Shown here: one piece after another, positions 46,314 to 54,894 of the stretch | Numbering within the stretch: position 1 is the first letter of the stretch | Layout: every line of letters starts with the position of its first letter | Assembly (NCBI RefSeq): GCF_025141175.1 | Contig: NZ_CP081155.1 | Location: 1 to 64,000, forward strand | Source: Jannaschia sp. M317 | GTDB taxonomy: Bacteria > Pseudomonadota > Alphaproteobacteria > Rhodobacterales > Rhodobacteraceae | DNA length: 64,000 nucleotides | Direction: 5' to 3' | The notes under the pieces: model-generated | Seen by the model: the letters and a program-made list of their open reading frames with translations, nothing else | Database searches by the model: none | Told to the model about the DNA's origin: nothing | Translations under genes and position numbers: made by a program

Positions 46314-47171
46314 TCACTCGGCCGCCAACCCCTGCGCGCCGACCGACAGATCGCGAATACGCAGTATCGCCTCGCTCAGCAGGTTGCGGATCGAATCGAA
46401 CCGCGCGTTGGGCCGCAGCGTCGCTTCGTCCATGTAGAGGGTTCGGTCGATCTCGATCTGGATGGCGTGGCGACCCTGTGCGGGCTTGCCGTAGGTCTGC
46501 AGGATGTAGGCGCCGGCAAAGGGCGCATTGCGTGCGACCCGGAACCCCAGATCGCGAAAAATCGTCTCGACCGCGTCCACAAGCGCGCTGTCGGCTGCCG
46601 CGCCAAAACGGTCACCCAGCACGATCTCCGGGACACCACGCGCGCCACCCGTGCCCTCGATCGCCTCGTGGGGCATGGAATGACAGTCGATCAGGATCGC
46701 CTGACCGAATTGCGACCGTGCCGACGCCATCAGGCTGTCGAGTTGCCGGTGGTAGGGATGCCAGACGCGGTCGATCCGGTCCTGCGCCTCGGCGCGCGTG
46801 ATCTTTCCCCGGTAGATGGCACGGCCCTGGGCCACGACGCGGGGAATCACCCCCAGGCCGGAACTGACCCTTGGGTTGCTGGCGCCGCGTGGCACGTCGT
46901 GCACGACTGCGGGATCCAGCTCGGCCGGGGATCGGTTGAGATCGAGGAACGCGCGTGGCGCCTCTGCGACCAGAAGCGGCATGCCCATTTCCGGGACCCG
47001 TTCCAGCAGCAGATCGACGAATGCATCCTCGGAGGAGCGAATCCGCCCCGCATCCAGAACCGATCGGGAAAGAAACGCAGCCTCATAGGCCCGCCCGGAA
47101 TGGGGCGACGCGACCACGACAGGCGCGGTAACCCCTTTGGGAAGGTGCAGACGATATGGCTTTCGCGGCAT
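46314..47171 (-). CDS. N-formylglutamate amidohydrolase family protein
   Basis: The 285-residue protein has the family pattern VVVASPHSGRAYEAAFL, FLDLNRSPAELDPAV, IDCHSMPHEA, and QIEIDRTLYMDEATL, which carry the likely zinc and substrate ligands. Members hydrolyse N-formylglutamate (HutG type) or related formyl amides. No other hut genes are nearby, so the physiological substrate is open. The frame runs on upstream but the family start is MPRKPYRLHLP. Confidence 0.87.
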   Translation of the reverse strand: MPRKPYRLHLPKGVTAPVVVASPHSGRAYEAAFLSRSVLDAGRIRSSEDAFVDLLLERVPEMGMPLLVAEAPRAFLDLNRSPAELDPAVVHDVPRGASNPRVSSGLGVIPRVVAQGRAIYRGKITRAEAQDRIDRVWHPYHRQLDSLMASARSQFGQAILIDCHSMPHEAIEGTGGARGVPEIVLGDRFGAAADSALVDAVETIFRDLGFRVARNAPFAGAYILQTYGKPAQGRHAIQIEIDRTLYMDEATLRPNARFDSIRNLLSEAILRIRDLSVGAQGLAAE

Positions 47172-47196
47172 TGTGGGGCGCTCTCCTCTTCCCTTA

Positions 47197-47256
47197 GATA
47201 GTGCTTTCAGAAAACCGTCGAAAGCCCCCTTGCACGGCCTCGTGAAAGGCACTATC
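47197..47256. repeat. Imperfect inverted repeat upstream of tRNA-Val
   Basis: GATAGTGC-TTTC (47197-47208) and GAAAG-GCACTATC (47244-47256) pair with one bulge over 12 base pairs, 35 bases apart. It lies between the amidohydrolase start and tRNA-Val and has no assigned role. Confidence 0.4.
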
Positions 47257-47312
47257 CACCGCCCACCAACGCTCAGGGGTGGCCGGGAAGTTCCCGGTTT
47301 CTTCGGGCAAAG

Positions 47313-47387
47313 GGGTGATTAGCTCAGCGGTAGAGCACTTCGTTGACATCGAAGGGGTCACTGGTTCGATCCCAGTATCGCCCACCA
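47313..47387 (+). tRNA. tRNA-Val (anticodon GAC)
   Basis: Acceptor GGGTGAT pairs with ATCGCCC, D-arm GCTC..GAGC, anticodon stem CTTCG..CGAAG around TTGACAT with anticodon GAC, and T-arm with GGTTCGATCC. The CCA end is encoded. Length 75. A 6-bp hairpin (ACCCTC-GAACA-GAGGGT) follows. Confidence 0.96.
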
Positions 47388-47482
47388 TTCCACCCTCGAA
47401 CAGAGGGTCGGGTTCACCGCCTCCCTCGGGGGGCACGATATTCACCTTGGGGCGTCACCCCGCAGGCAATAGGAGAGCAGCC

Positions 47483-47608
47483 ATGAAGGTTCGCAATTCC
47501 CTCCGGTCGCTGAAGAACCGGCACCGCGACTGCCGCGTCGTGCGCCGCAAGGGCCGGGTCTATGTGATCAACAAGACCCAGCGCCGGTTCAAAGCCCGCC
47601 AGGGCTGA
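47483..47608 (+). CDS. rpmJ: 50S ribosomal protein L36
   Basis: A 41-residue very basic protein beginning [17 protein letters not shown] and ending RRFKARQG, the alphaproteobacterial L36 pattern. It has a single Cys, so it is the zinc-free paralogue type. AGGAGA precedes the ATG and a strong intrinsic terminator follows 20 bases after the stop. Confidence 0.95.
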   Translation: MKVRNSLRSLKNRHRDCRVVRRKGRVYVINKTQRRFKARQG

Positions 47609-47628
47609 GCCATTCGGCACAGAGATCG

Positions 47629-47655
47629 GGCCGCTCCTTCGGGGGCGGCCTTTTT
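47629..47655 (+). terminator. Intrinsic terminator of rpmJ
   Basis: A 9-bp stem GGCCGCTCC / GGGGCGGCC (one G-T pair) with a TTCG tetraloop is followed by five T residues, a textbook rho-independent terminator. Confidence 0.9.
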
Positions 47656-47707
47656 CTTTGTGTGCACAGGGCTTGACCCTTCGGCCCGGGGCTGCGTTCG
47701 TTGCCCC

Positions 47708-48124
47708 ATGGCAAAACCGCATTCTCCCAAACAACTCGCCGAGTTGATCGATACCCTGGCCCCGGCTTTGCGCCGACTGCAAGGCAAAGGGGCGGCCCAC
47801 GGCCCGCGTATCACCGCCCTGTCCCATCTGGCCAAGGATGGTCCCGCCACCATGCGCGACCTGGCGACACGGCTGAACATCTCGCCGCAGGCCGTCACCG
47901 GTTTAATCGACGGGTTGGAGCAGGAAGGTCTGGTGGCCCGCGAACGGCATCCGACGGACCGCCGAAAGGTTCTGATTCGGCTCAACGATCACGCCGCGCC
48001 GCAGGTTCAGGCCGCGCGTGCCGACCGGACCGACACCCTCGCATCCCTGTTCGAGGGAACCACCAAGGAAGATCGGGCCGCCTTTGCACGGGTGGCCGAG
48101 ACGCTGTTGGCGCGTCTCGGCTGA
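47708..48124 (+). CDS. MarR-family transcriptional regulator
   Basis: The 138-residue protein has a winged helix with the MarR pattern (MRDLATRLNISPQAVTGLIDGLEQEGLVARERHPTDRR), in which the D-x-R wing is kept. Target and ligand are unknown. It faces the convergent peroxiredoxin gene 7 bases away. ATG 47708 was chosen over an open upstream stretch. Confidence 0.83.
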   Translation: MAKPHSPKQLAELIDTLAPALRRLQGKGAAHGPRITALSHLAKDGPATMRDLATRLNISPQAVTGLIDGLEQEGLVARERHPTDRRKVLIRLNDHAAPQVQAARADRTDTLASLFEGTTKEDRAAFARVAETLLARLG

Positions 48125-48131
48125 GGGAACC

Positions 48132-48788
48132 TCAGGCAGAGGGATCCTTGGTCATCCGCAGATAAGGGAAATGCGTGGTGAAATCGCCGAACTTCGCCTT
48201 GGCATCCGCATCCGATACCGCCGCCGGAATCACCACATCGCGACCCTGCTCCCAGTTGGCGGGGGCGGCCACGCCATGCTTGGACGCCATCTGCAACGCG
48301 TCGACCGCGCGCAGGATTTCCGCAAAATTGCGGCCGACGTTCATCGGATAGGTCATCGACAGCTTCAGCTGCTTGTCCGGACCGATGATGTAGACCGACC
48401 GGACAGTCGCGGTGTCGTTGGGCGTGCGGCCGTCCGGCAGATAGGCGTCGGCGGGCAGCATGTCATAGGCCTTGGACACGGTGAGATCTTCGTCAGCGAT
48501 AATCGGGAAGGTCGGGTCCGCCTTGCCGAAGGTGGCGATGTCGGACTTCCACTTGCGATGGCTTTCGGCGTCGTCGACCGAGATGCCGATGACCTTCACG
48601 CCGCGCTTTTCCCATTCGTCGGCCAGTTGGGCGACGGCACCGAACTCGGTCGTGCAGACGGGGGTGAAATCCTTGGGGTGGCTGAACAGAATCGCCCAGC
48701 TGTCGCCGATCCAGTCGTGGAACTTGATCGGTCCCTCGCTGGTCTCGGCTTCGAAATCGGGCACGACTTGATTGATGCGCAGTCCCAT
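48132..48788 (-). CDS. 1-Cys peroxiredoxin (Prx6 type)
   Basis: Reduces hydrogen and organic peroxides. The 218-residue thioredoxin-fold protein has the peroxidatic Cys45 in FTPVCTTEFG and the long C-terminal dimerisation domain of the Prx6 group (PANWEQGRDVVIP); no resolving Cys is seen. ATG 48788 follows AAGGAGAC. Confidence 0.92.
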   Translation of the reverse strand: MGLRINQVVPDFEAETSEGPIKFHDWIGDSWAILFSHPKDFTPVCTTEFGAVAQLADEWEKRGVKVIGISVDDAESHRKWKSDIATFGKADPTFPIIADEDLTVSKAYDMLPADAYLPDGRTPNDTATVRSVYIIGPDKQLKLSMTYPMNVGRNFAEILRAVDALQMASKHGVAAPANWEQGRDVVIPAAVSDADAKAKFGDFTTHFPYLRMTKDPSA

Positions 48789-48931
48789 GGCGGGTCTCCT
48801 TGCTTGGTCCTGACCGTTACCTATGCATCCAGGTGACAGGGGGGAAGGCAAAGCTCCGCCTATCTTCGTGCGCGCGCTTGGCGCAGGGCATCGGCGCGGC
48901 TACCTCTGGAAAAAAAGAACGGATCGAGCTG

Positions 48932-49081
48932 ATGAAACGCGCCCCTGTCCTTGCCATGCTGGCTGCGATCGCTGCCATATTGTTCGCGTCACTGGACGTG
49001 CCCGCGCCCAAGGCCGGAATGACCCCTGTCGAGGGGATTCGCGCCGTGCAGCGGACATCCTCCGGGCCCGTCTCTCTCTGA
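48932..49081 (+). CDS. Possible small exported or membrane protein
   Basis: A 49-residue frame, MKRAPVLAMLAAIAAILFAS followed by a short polar tail. The hydrophobic helix looks like a signal peptide or membrane anchor. A weak GGATCGAG site precedes the ATG. No family is known; it could be chance. Confidence 0.35.
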   Translation: MKRAPVLAMLAAIAAILFASLDVPAPKAGMTPVEGIRAVQRTSSGPVSL

Positions 49082-49083
49082 CG

Positions 49084-49740
49084 TCAGAACGGACAGGGTG
49101 CCTCCAGCCGCATGACCTGTCCATCGATCGGGTGCTCGAACTTCAGGCCCTCGGCGTGCAGCATCATGCGCGGGAAATCCTGCGCCGCGCCCGAGGCATA
49201 GAACGGATCGCCCAGGATCGGGTGGCCCAGCGACTGCATGTGCACGCGCAACTGGTGGCTGCGCCCGGTGCGCGGCATCAGGCGCATTCGGGTGGTGCCA
49301 TCCTCGACCGCGACCCGGTGCCAGTCCGTCACCGATGGCTTGCCCGTCTCGAAATTCACGTGTTGCAGCGGCCGGTTCGGCCAGTCCACGATCAGCGGCA
49401 GGTCGATGGTGCCCGATGCCTCTGCGACCGCGCCCCAGACCCGCGCGATGTAGCGTTTCTTGACGCGCTTGGTCTCGAACATCCGCCCGATTTTGCGCTG
49501 CGCTTCCTTGGTGAGGGCAAAGATCATGATGCCCGACGTATCCCGGTCCAGCCTGTGACACAGCAAAACCTCGGGCCAGTCGGCGGCCAGCCGCGACAGC
49601 AGGCAGTCGGCCAGATGTTCGCCCCGGCCCGGCACCGACAGCAGGCCGTGGGGCTTGTCGACCACCAGCAGGTGATCGTCGTGATAGACGGTGGCGATGG
49701 GGCCGGTCGGCGGGTCGTAGGGCGTAGACGGGTTTGGCAT
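49084..49740 (-). CDS. RluA-family pseudouridine synthase
   Basis: Isomerises uridine in rRNA or tRNA. The 218-residue protein has the RluA catalytic motif HRLDRDTSG with Asp65, plus VVDKPHGLLSVPG and RTGRSHQLRVHM. It lacks an S4 domain, as in the dual-specificity RluA that acts on 23S rRNA and tRNA position 32, which is the likeliest role. Confidence 0.9.
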   Translation of the reverse strand: MPNPSTPYDPPTGPIATVYHDDHLLVVDKPHGLLSVPGRGEHLADCLLSRLAADWPEVLLCHRLDRDTSGIMIFALTKEAQRKIGRMFETKRVKKRYIARVWGAVAEASGTIDLPLIVDWPNRPLQHVNFETGKPSVTDWHRVAVEDGTTRMRLMPRTGRSHQLRVHMQSLGHPILGDPFYASGAAQDFPRMMLHAEGLKFEHPIDGQVMRLEAPCPF

Positions 49741-49761
49741 GCCACGCCCTACCCCGCCCCG

Positions 49762-49989
49762 TCAGCGGCGACCAGACCCGCGCAAACGCCGCAGACGACG
49801 CAGCGCCCAGATGACGGTGCCGCCAAAGAACGCCCCCGCGATGCCCACCACCTCGATCGCCGCGATACCGCCGACGCCCCGAAGGACGACGGCCAGCACC
49901 AGAAGGCCAAGCCCGGCGACCGAAACCGCCAGGTAGAGCCGTGTTTCCCGCAGCCCCGGGCCAAAGTCGCGCGGGCCGTCCGCGTCAGG
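49762..49989 (-). CDS. Small membrane protein with two hydrophobic segments
   Basis: A 75-residue product with two membrane helices (RLYLAVSVAGLGLLVLAVVL; AAIEVVGIAGAFFGGTVIWA) and a basic end. A TTG start overlapping the stop of the dienelactone hydrolase gene is proposed; the only ATG would force a 68-base overlap. No family is recognised. It may be co-transcribed with the hydrolase. Confidence 0.5.
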   Translation of the reverse strand, partial: PDADGPRDFGPGLRETRLYLAVSVAGLGLLVLAVVLRGVGGIAAIEVVGIAGAFFGGTVIWALRRLRRLRGSGRR

Positions 49990-50869
49990 CAAGATAGACG
50001 CGGAACCAGGCGATGGTCTTGTCCCAGGCCGCCTCTGCCGTTTCGGCGTCATAGCGGGGCGTGGTGTCGTTGTGGAAACCGTGGTTCACGTCCGGCCAAA
50101 TGGCGGCCTCATAGACCTTATCGTTGGCTTCCAATGCCTTTTGCATCGCGGGCCAACCGGCGTTGATGCGGCTGTCCAGCGCGGCATACTGGAACAGCAG
50201 CGGCGTCTCGATCTTCGGCACGTCGTCGGCCGCGGCCTGGCGGCCATAGAACGGCACGCCTGCGTTCAGCTCCGGGTAGGCCACCGCAAGCGCATTCACG
50301 ACGCCGCCACCATAGCAGAAACCGGTGGCCCCGACCTTGCCGTTCGTCCCCTCCAGTGCAGCCAGGAATTCATAGCCCGCAAAGAAGTCGTTCATCAGCT
50401 TTTCACCGTCGACCTGACGCTGCATCTCGCGGCCTTCGTCGTCGGTGCCCGGATACCCCCCCATGGAGGTCAGCCCGTCCGGGGCCAGCGCGATGAACCC
50501 GGCCTTGGCAACCCTGCGCGCGACATCGCGGATATAAGGGTTCAGGCCCCGGTTCTCATGCACGACCAGAACGGCAGCCGGGGTTTCCACGCCCACCGGG
50601 CGCACAAGATACCCGTTGACCGCCCCATGGCCATTCGGACTGTCGTAGGTGATGTCCTCGCCGATGATGTCGCCGTCATCTTCGGCCACCTGCTGGGCCA
50701 GGGCATAATTCGGGCTGAGCGTGTTGAGCAGGGCCAGCGCCGTCACGCCGCCCACGGCCCATTTTCCGGCACGGTCCAGAAACTCACGTTTGCTGATCTT
50801 TCCGTGGGCATAGAAGTCATAAAGATCCAGAAGCTCTTGGTCGAAGTCCTTGGCGGTCATACGTGTCAT
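49985..50869 (-). CDS. Dienelactone hydrolase family protein with Tat-like leader
   Basis: The 294-residue alpha/beta hydrolase has the DLH nucleophile Cys185 in GFCYGGG, Asp232 and His263 (NHGFH) as triad, and VVHENRGLNPYIRD. The N-terminus carries SKREFLDRAGKW then a hydrophobic stretch (AVGGVTALALLNTL), a Tat-like leader with Lys-Arg in place of Arg-Arg. It is probably exported. Substrate unknown. It diverges from creA. Confidence 0.87.
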   Translation of the reverse strand: MTRMTAKDFDQELLDLYDFYAHGKISKREFLDRAGKWAVGGVTALALLNTLSPNYALAQQVAEDDGDIIGEDITYDSPNGHGAVNGYLVRPVGVETPAAVLVVHENRGLNPYIRDVARRVAKAGFIALAPDGLTSMGGYPGTDDEGREMQRQVDGEKLMNDFFAGYEFLAALEGTNGKVGATGFCYGGGVVNALAVAYPELNAGVPFYGRQAAADDVPKIETPLLFQYAALDSRINAGWPAMQKALEANDKVYEAAIWPDVNHGFHNDTTPRYDAETAEAAWDKTIAWFRVYLA

Positions 50870-50898
50870 CTGTCAGGTTCCTGTCCCGGTGCGCGGTC

Positions 50899-50912
50899 GT
50901 TCCCTCGGGAAC
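50899..50912. promoter_or_regulatory. 14-bp palindrome between hydrolase gene and creA
   Basis: GTTCCC-TC-GGGAAC is a perfect inverted repeat in the 102-bp region between two divergent genes, followed by GAAC-ATA-GTTC which partly overlaps it. This may be an operator; the regulator is unknown. Confidence 0.4.
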
Positions 50913-50971
50913 ATAGTTCACAAACGAAACACGACACGGAACAATCACGTGACCCGGAGAATTGGTCTTTC

Positions 50972-51436
50972 ATGAAACACTTCGCACATGCCACGGCTCT
51001 TGCCGCCTGCCTCGCCCTGCCCGCCGCCGCTGAACAGGTGGGCGAGGTCGGGGTGGACTGGGTCGGCAACGACATCATCATCGACGCCATCCAGGACCCC
51101 AAGGTCGAAGGCGTCACCTGCCACATCGCCTATTTCGACCGCTCGCTGATTGACCGGCTGTCCCAGGGCAATTGGTTCGAGGACCCGTCCAACGCATCAA
51201 TCGCCTGCCGCCAGACAGGCCCGATCAAGGTCGGGGACATCGACCTGTCCGAGGACGGTGAACAGGTGTTCCGCGAAAGCCGCTCGATCATTCTGAAATC
51301 GCTGCGGATCAAGCGCATCTTCGACGAACCGAACCAGACGCTGATCTACCTGGTTCACGCGCAGGAATTGACCGAAGGCTCGGCCAAGATGTCGATCTCG
51401 ACCGTGCCACTTTATGGGGCGACGCTGGCCGATTGA
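50972..51436 (+). CDS. creA: CreA family protein
   Basis: The 154-residue precursor has a signal peptide (MKHFAHATALAACLALPAAA) and the CreA domain (GVTCHIAYFDR, CRQTGPI, LRIKRIFDEPNQTLIYLVH). Members are periplasmic proteins of unknown role. ATG 50972 was chosen from a much longer open frame that runs antisense to the hydrolase gene. A perfect hairpin follows. Confidence 0.9.
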   Translation: MKHFAHATALAACLALPAAAEQVGEVGVDWVGNDIIIDAIQDPKVEGVTCHIAYFDRSLIDRLSQGNWFEDPSNASIACRQTGPIKVGDIDLSEDGEQVFRESRSIILKSLRIKRIFDEPNQTLIYLVHAQELTEGSAKMSISTVPLYGATLAD

Positions 51437-51444
51437 CGCGACTC

Positions 51445-51472
51445 CTGCCGGTCAGGGTGGCCTGACCGGCAG
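51445..51472 (+). terminator. Hairpin after creA
   Basis: A perfect 12-bp stem, CTGCCGGTCAGG and CCTGACCGGCAG, closes a GTGG loop 8 bases after the creA stop. No T-run follows, but the stem is very stable. Confidence 0.65.
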
Positions 51473-51620
51473 CGTTCTGCCGCACCGGATGTGGCGGAGT
51501 GTCACAGAAAGGGCGCAGACGCCCGCCGGATGGGCCTGGCGGGATGGACGAACGATCCCTGGACCCTAGGTCCTTCCACAGCTCACCCGCCCCGACCCCG
51601 ACAGACGGAACCCCCTTTAC

Positions 51621-52916
51621 GTGCCTTTTGAACCGACAACGCCCCACCCCCGCCGGATTGCGGTGGTCGGCGGCGGCATCAGCGGCATGGCCGCTGCGCA
51701 TCTGCTTTCACGCGACCATTCCGTGACCCTGATCGAGGCCGCGCCGCGCCTGGGCGGTCACGCCCGCACGATCCTGGCGGGCAAACGGGGCGATCAGCCG
51801 GTCGACACCGGCTTTATCGTCTTCAACAAGGTGAATTATCCGAACCTGCTGACCCTGTTCGAGGATCTGGACGTGCCGCTGGCCCTGTCGGACATGTCCT
51901 TTGCCGCGTCGCTGCGCGGCGGGGCCGTGGAATACAGCACGCAGACGCTGGACACGGTCTTTGCGCAACGGTCCAACCTGCTGTCGCCACGCTTTCTGCG
52001 GATGGTGCGGGACATCGTGACCTGGAATGCGCGCGCTGCGTCCTCTGCCAGCGACCCGGATCTGCCGCTGTCTGCCTTTCTGGATCAACTCGGCCTGGGG
52101 CAGGCTTTTCGCGACTGGTATCTGGGCCCGATTTCCGGGGCGATCTGGTCGACGCCGTCCCAGGACGTGATGGATTTTCCCGCCGCCGCGATGGTCAAGT
52201 TCTTTGCCAATCATCACCTTCTGTCCAATTCCGGCCAGCATGACTGGTACACGGTGCAGGGCGGATCGGTCGAATATGTGACGCGGCTGCAGGCCCGGCT
52301 GGAACGGGTCGGGGTCGACATCCGCCTGGGCGCGCCCGTGGCCGGCATCCGCCGCGAAGGCGGCCCGGCCGTGCGAATGCAGGGCGGCGATTGGGAACAT
52401 TTCGACGACGTGATCCTGGCCACCCATTCCGACGACAGCCTGTCGCTGCTGTCAGATCCCACCCCGGATGAAACGCGCCTGTTGTCGCGCATCCGCTATC
52501 AGCCGAACGTGGCGCTCACCCATTCCGATGCCTCTCTGATGCCACGGCGGCAGAAATGCTGGGCGTCCTGGAACTATGCCGAACCCACGGGGGCCCGTCC
52601 CGACCGGATCGGCCTGACCTACTGGATGAACCGGCTGCAACCGATCCCCAAGGATGATCCGCTGTTCGTGACGCTTAACCCCCAGACCCCAATCCGGGAG
52701 GAGCTGATCCACGATGAGAAGGCGTTCCGCCATCCGGTCTACGACCTGTCGATGATGGCCGCGGTCGAGGACCTGCGCGGGATCAACGGGGCGGGTGGCA
52801 CGTGGTTCTGCGGGGCCTGGATGCACAACGGCTTCCACGAAGACGGTTTCCGCAGCGCGGTGGATGTGGCCCAGGCCCTGAACCGGCGCGGCACCCTGCC
52901 CGTCGCGGCCGAGTGA
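51621..52916 (+). CDS. FAD-dependent oxidoreductase, UfaD-like
   Basis: The 431-residue flavoprotein of the amine-oxidase/desaturase type has VVGGGISGMAAAHLL (15-29), GGHARTI, DTGFIVFN and a C-terminal WFCGAWMHNGFHEDGFRSA FAD-binding stretch. With the three genes behind it, it matches a set known in Rhodobacter sphaeroides next to rpoE-chrR, where the FAD protein UfaD desaturates methylated fatty acyl chains on the way to furan fatty acids. That function is inferred by family and order. GTG start; its stop overlaps the next gene as GTGA. Confidence 0.85.
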   Translation: MPFEPTTPHPRRIAVVGGGISGMAAAHLLSRDHSVTLIEAAPRLGGHARTILAGKRGDQPVDTGFIVFNKVNYPNLLTLFEDLDVPLALSDMSFAASLRGGAVEYSTQTLDTVFAQRSNLLSPRFLRMVRDIVTWNARAASSASDPDLPLSAFLDQLGLGQAFRDWYLGPISGAIWSTPSQDVMDFPAAAMVKFFANHHLLSNSGQHDWYTVQGGSVEYVTRLQARLERVGVDIRLGAPVAGIRREGGPAVRMQGGDWEHFDDVILATHSDDSLSLLSDPTPDETRLLSRIRYQPNVALTHSDASLMPRRQKCWASWNYAEPTGARPDRIGLTYWMNRLQPIPKDDPLFVTLNPQTPIREELIHDEKAFRHPVYDLSMMAAVEDLRGINGAGGTWFCGAWMHNGFHEDGFRSAVDVAQALNRRGTLPVAAE

Positions 52917-53674
52917 CCCTGGCCCAGCATATCCCCGCGCAGACCTTTCATGGGCGCGCGGGTGAGGGCGTGACGAACGCCTTTCGCTACGGCATCGACT
53001 ACGTGCTGATCGATGCGGAACGGCCCGCCCCCCTGCCCCGCCTGTTCCGGCGCAATGGGCGCGGGCTGGTCGCTTTGAACGATCGCGACCATGGCGGCGC
53101 GCCGGGTCAGGGGCGCGGGGCACCCTGGGCGCGGGCGGTTCTGGCGGCGCATCAGATCACCGTGGCGGACGGGCCGCTTCTGCTGTTGGCGCAGCCGAGG
53201 GTGCTGGGCCATGTCTTCAACCCGGTCAGTTTCTGGCTGTGCCATGATCAAGGCGGCGCGCTGCGTGCCGTCATCGCAGAGGTCACAAACACCTACGGCG
53301 ATCGCCATTCCTATCTGTGCCACACCCCCGACCTGACCCCAATCACACGAGACATGCGACTTTGCGCGCAGAAGATCTTTCACGTCTCGCCGTTCCAGCC
53401 GGTCGACGGCAGTTATACCTTTCGCTTTGACATCTCTGCGGCCCGGATCGGCATCTGGATCGATTACACCGGCGACCATGGCCGCCTTTTGGCCACGCTG
53501 ACCGGTCCGCGCCAACCATTGACCAATCGCGGATTGCTGCGCGCGGCGCTGCGCCGACCGATGGGCACGCGACGGGTTCTGGCGTTGATCCACTGGCAGG
53601 CGCTGAAGCTTTGGTGGAAGGGGGCCAGGTTTCGCAACCGGCCCAAGCCGCCCGCCTCCGAGGTGTCCCGCTGA
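52913..53674 (+). CDS. DUF1365 family protein
   Basis: The 253-residue protein has the DUF1365 pattern: FHGRAGEGVTNAFRYGIDYVL at the start, RVLGHVFNPVSFWLCHD, EVTNTYGDRHSYL, and KIFHVSPFQPVDGSYTF. It accompanies the FAD protein in many proteobacteria and is thought to act on the same lipid product. GTG start overlaps the preceding stop by 4 bases. Confidence 0.87.
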   Translation: MTLAQHIPAQTFHGRAGEGVTNAFRYGIDYVLIDAERPAPLPRLFRRNGRGLVALNDRDHGGAPGQGRGAPWARAVLAAHQITVADGPLLLLAQPRVLGHVFNPVSFWLCHDQGGALRAVIAEVTNTYGDRHSYLCHTPDLTPITRDMRLCAQKIFHVSPFQPVDGSYTFRFDISAARIGIWIDYTGDHGRLLATLTGPRQPLTNRGLLRAALRRPMGTRRVLALIHWQALKLWWKGARFRNRPKPPASEVSR

Positions 53675-54894
53675 CCGGCCTGCCGCGCTATGCGGGTTTT
53701 GCCGCGGTGCTGGCGGCGGCTGGCCTGCCGATCTACATCCATGCGCCGAAGTTCTATGTCGACAGCTACGGCGTCACCCTGGCGCAGCTGTCCGTGGTTC
53801 TGTTTGCCCTGCGGCTGATCGACGTTGTGCAGGACCCCCTGCTGGGCCGTCTGGCCGAAGTCACCCGCGCCCACCGCGCTGCGATGTGCGCCGGGGCCGG
53901 GGCGGTCATGGCCGTGTCGATGGTGGCGTTGTTCGCCGTGCCGCCGCTGCTGCCGCCGGTCTGGTGGTTCGCCCTGACACTGGGCGGGTTGTTCAGCGGG
54001 TTCAGCTTTCTGACGATCTGCTTTTACGCTCAGGGCGTGGCCAAGGCCGAGGCGATGGGCGACGGCCACGTCCGTCTGGCCACCTGGCGCGAAACGGGGG
54101 CCCTGTCGGGGGTATGCCTGGCCGCCGCCCTGCCCGCCCTGCTGGCCGGCACCGGCGCGCCGTTCACGATCTATGCGCTGATCTTTGCCGCGCTGACGGC
54201 TGCGGCGCTTTGGGCGATGCGGCCTGAATGGTCCGCGCAGGCTGCGGGACCGGCCCCCAGTGGATTGCACGCCGTTCTGGGAGATGCGACCGCGCGCCGC
54301 CTGTTGCTGATCGCGCTGGCCAATGCGACGCCGGTGGCGGTCACCTCGACCTTGTTCCTGTTCTTCGTCGAGGATCGCCTTGGCGCACCTGACATCGCAG
54401 GCCCGCTGCTCCTGCTGTTTTTTCTGTCGGCGGCCTGCGCCGCGCCGCTTTGGGGGCGGGCCGCCACCCGCTGGGGCACGCATCGGGCCTTGTTGGCGGG
54501 CATGGCTTTGGCGATCGTGACCTTCGGCTGGGCGCTGACGTTGGGCACCGGCGACGTGTTGGCCTTTGCCGTGATCTGCGCGGCCTCCGGTGCGGCGGTC
54601 GGGGCGGATCTGACGCTGCTCCCCGCGCTGTTCGCACGGCGCATGGCGGTGATCGCGCCCTCGGCGGCGGACGGCTTCGGCCTCTGGTCGTTTGTCAACA
54701 AGGCGACGCTGGCGGTCGCGGCCATTGCGCTTTTCCCGGCGCTGGATCGCGCGGGCTTCGCACCCGGTGGCGACAATGCAGATGGGGCGCTGACGATGCT
54801 GACGTTCCTCTATGCCGGGCTACCTTTGATCCTGAAGGCGCTGGCGGCCCTGCTGCTGGTGCGATTGAACATGACGGAGACGGATGATGCGTGA
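53671..54894 (+). CDS. MFS transporter (lipid-cluster type)
   Basis: A polytopic protein of about 407 residues with roughly twelve hydrophobic segments, beginning LPRYAGFAAVLAAAGLPIYIHAPKFYVD. It belongs to the MFS group that travels with the FAD/DUF1365 pair. The start is uncertain: CTG 53671 overlaps the preceding stop as CTGA behind GAGGTG, while TTG 53611 or GTG 53614 would give a 60-base overlap. The substrate is unknown. Confidence 0.83.
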   Translation: MTGLPRYAGFAAVLAAAGLPIYIHAPKFYVDSYGVTLAQLSVVLFALRLIDVVQDPLLGRLAEVTRAHRAAMCAGAGAVMAVSMVALFAVPPLLPPVWWFALTLGGLFSGFSFLTICFYAQGVAKAEAMGDGHVRLATWRETGALSGVCLAAALPALLAGTGAPFTIYALIFAALTAAALWAMRPEWSAQAAGPAPSGLHAVLGDATARRLLLIALANATPVAVTSTLFLFFVEDRLGAPDIAGPLLLLFFLSAACAAPLWGRAATRWGTHRALLAGMALAIVTFGWALTLGTGDVLAFAVICAASGAAVGADLTLLPALFARRMAVIAPSAADGFGLWSFVNKATLAVAAIALFPALDRAGFAPGGDNADGALTMLTFLYAGLPLILKALAALLLVRLNMTETDDA

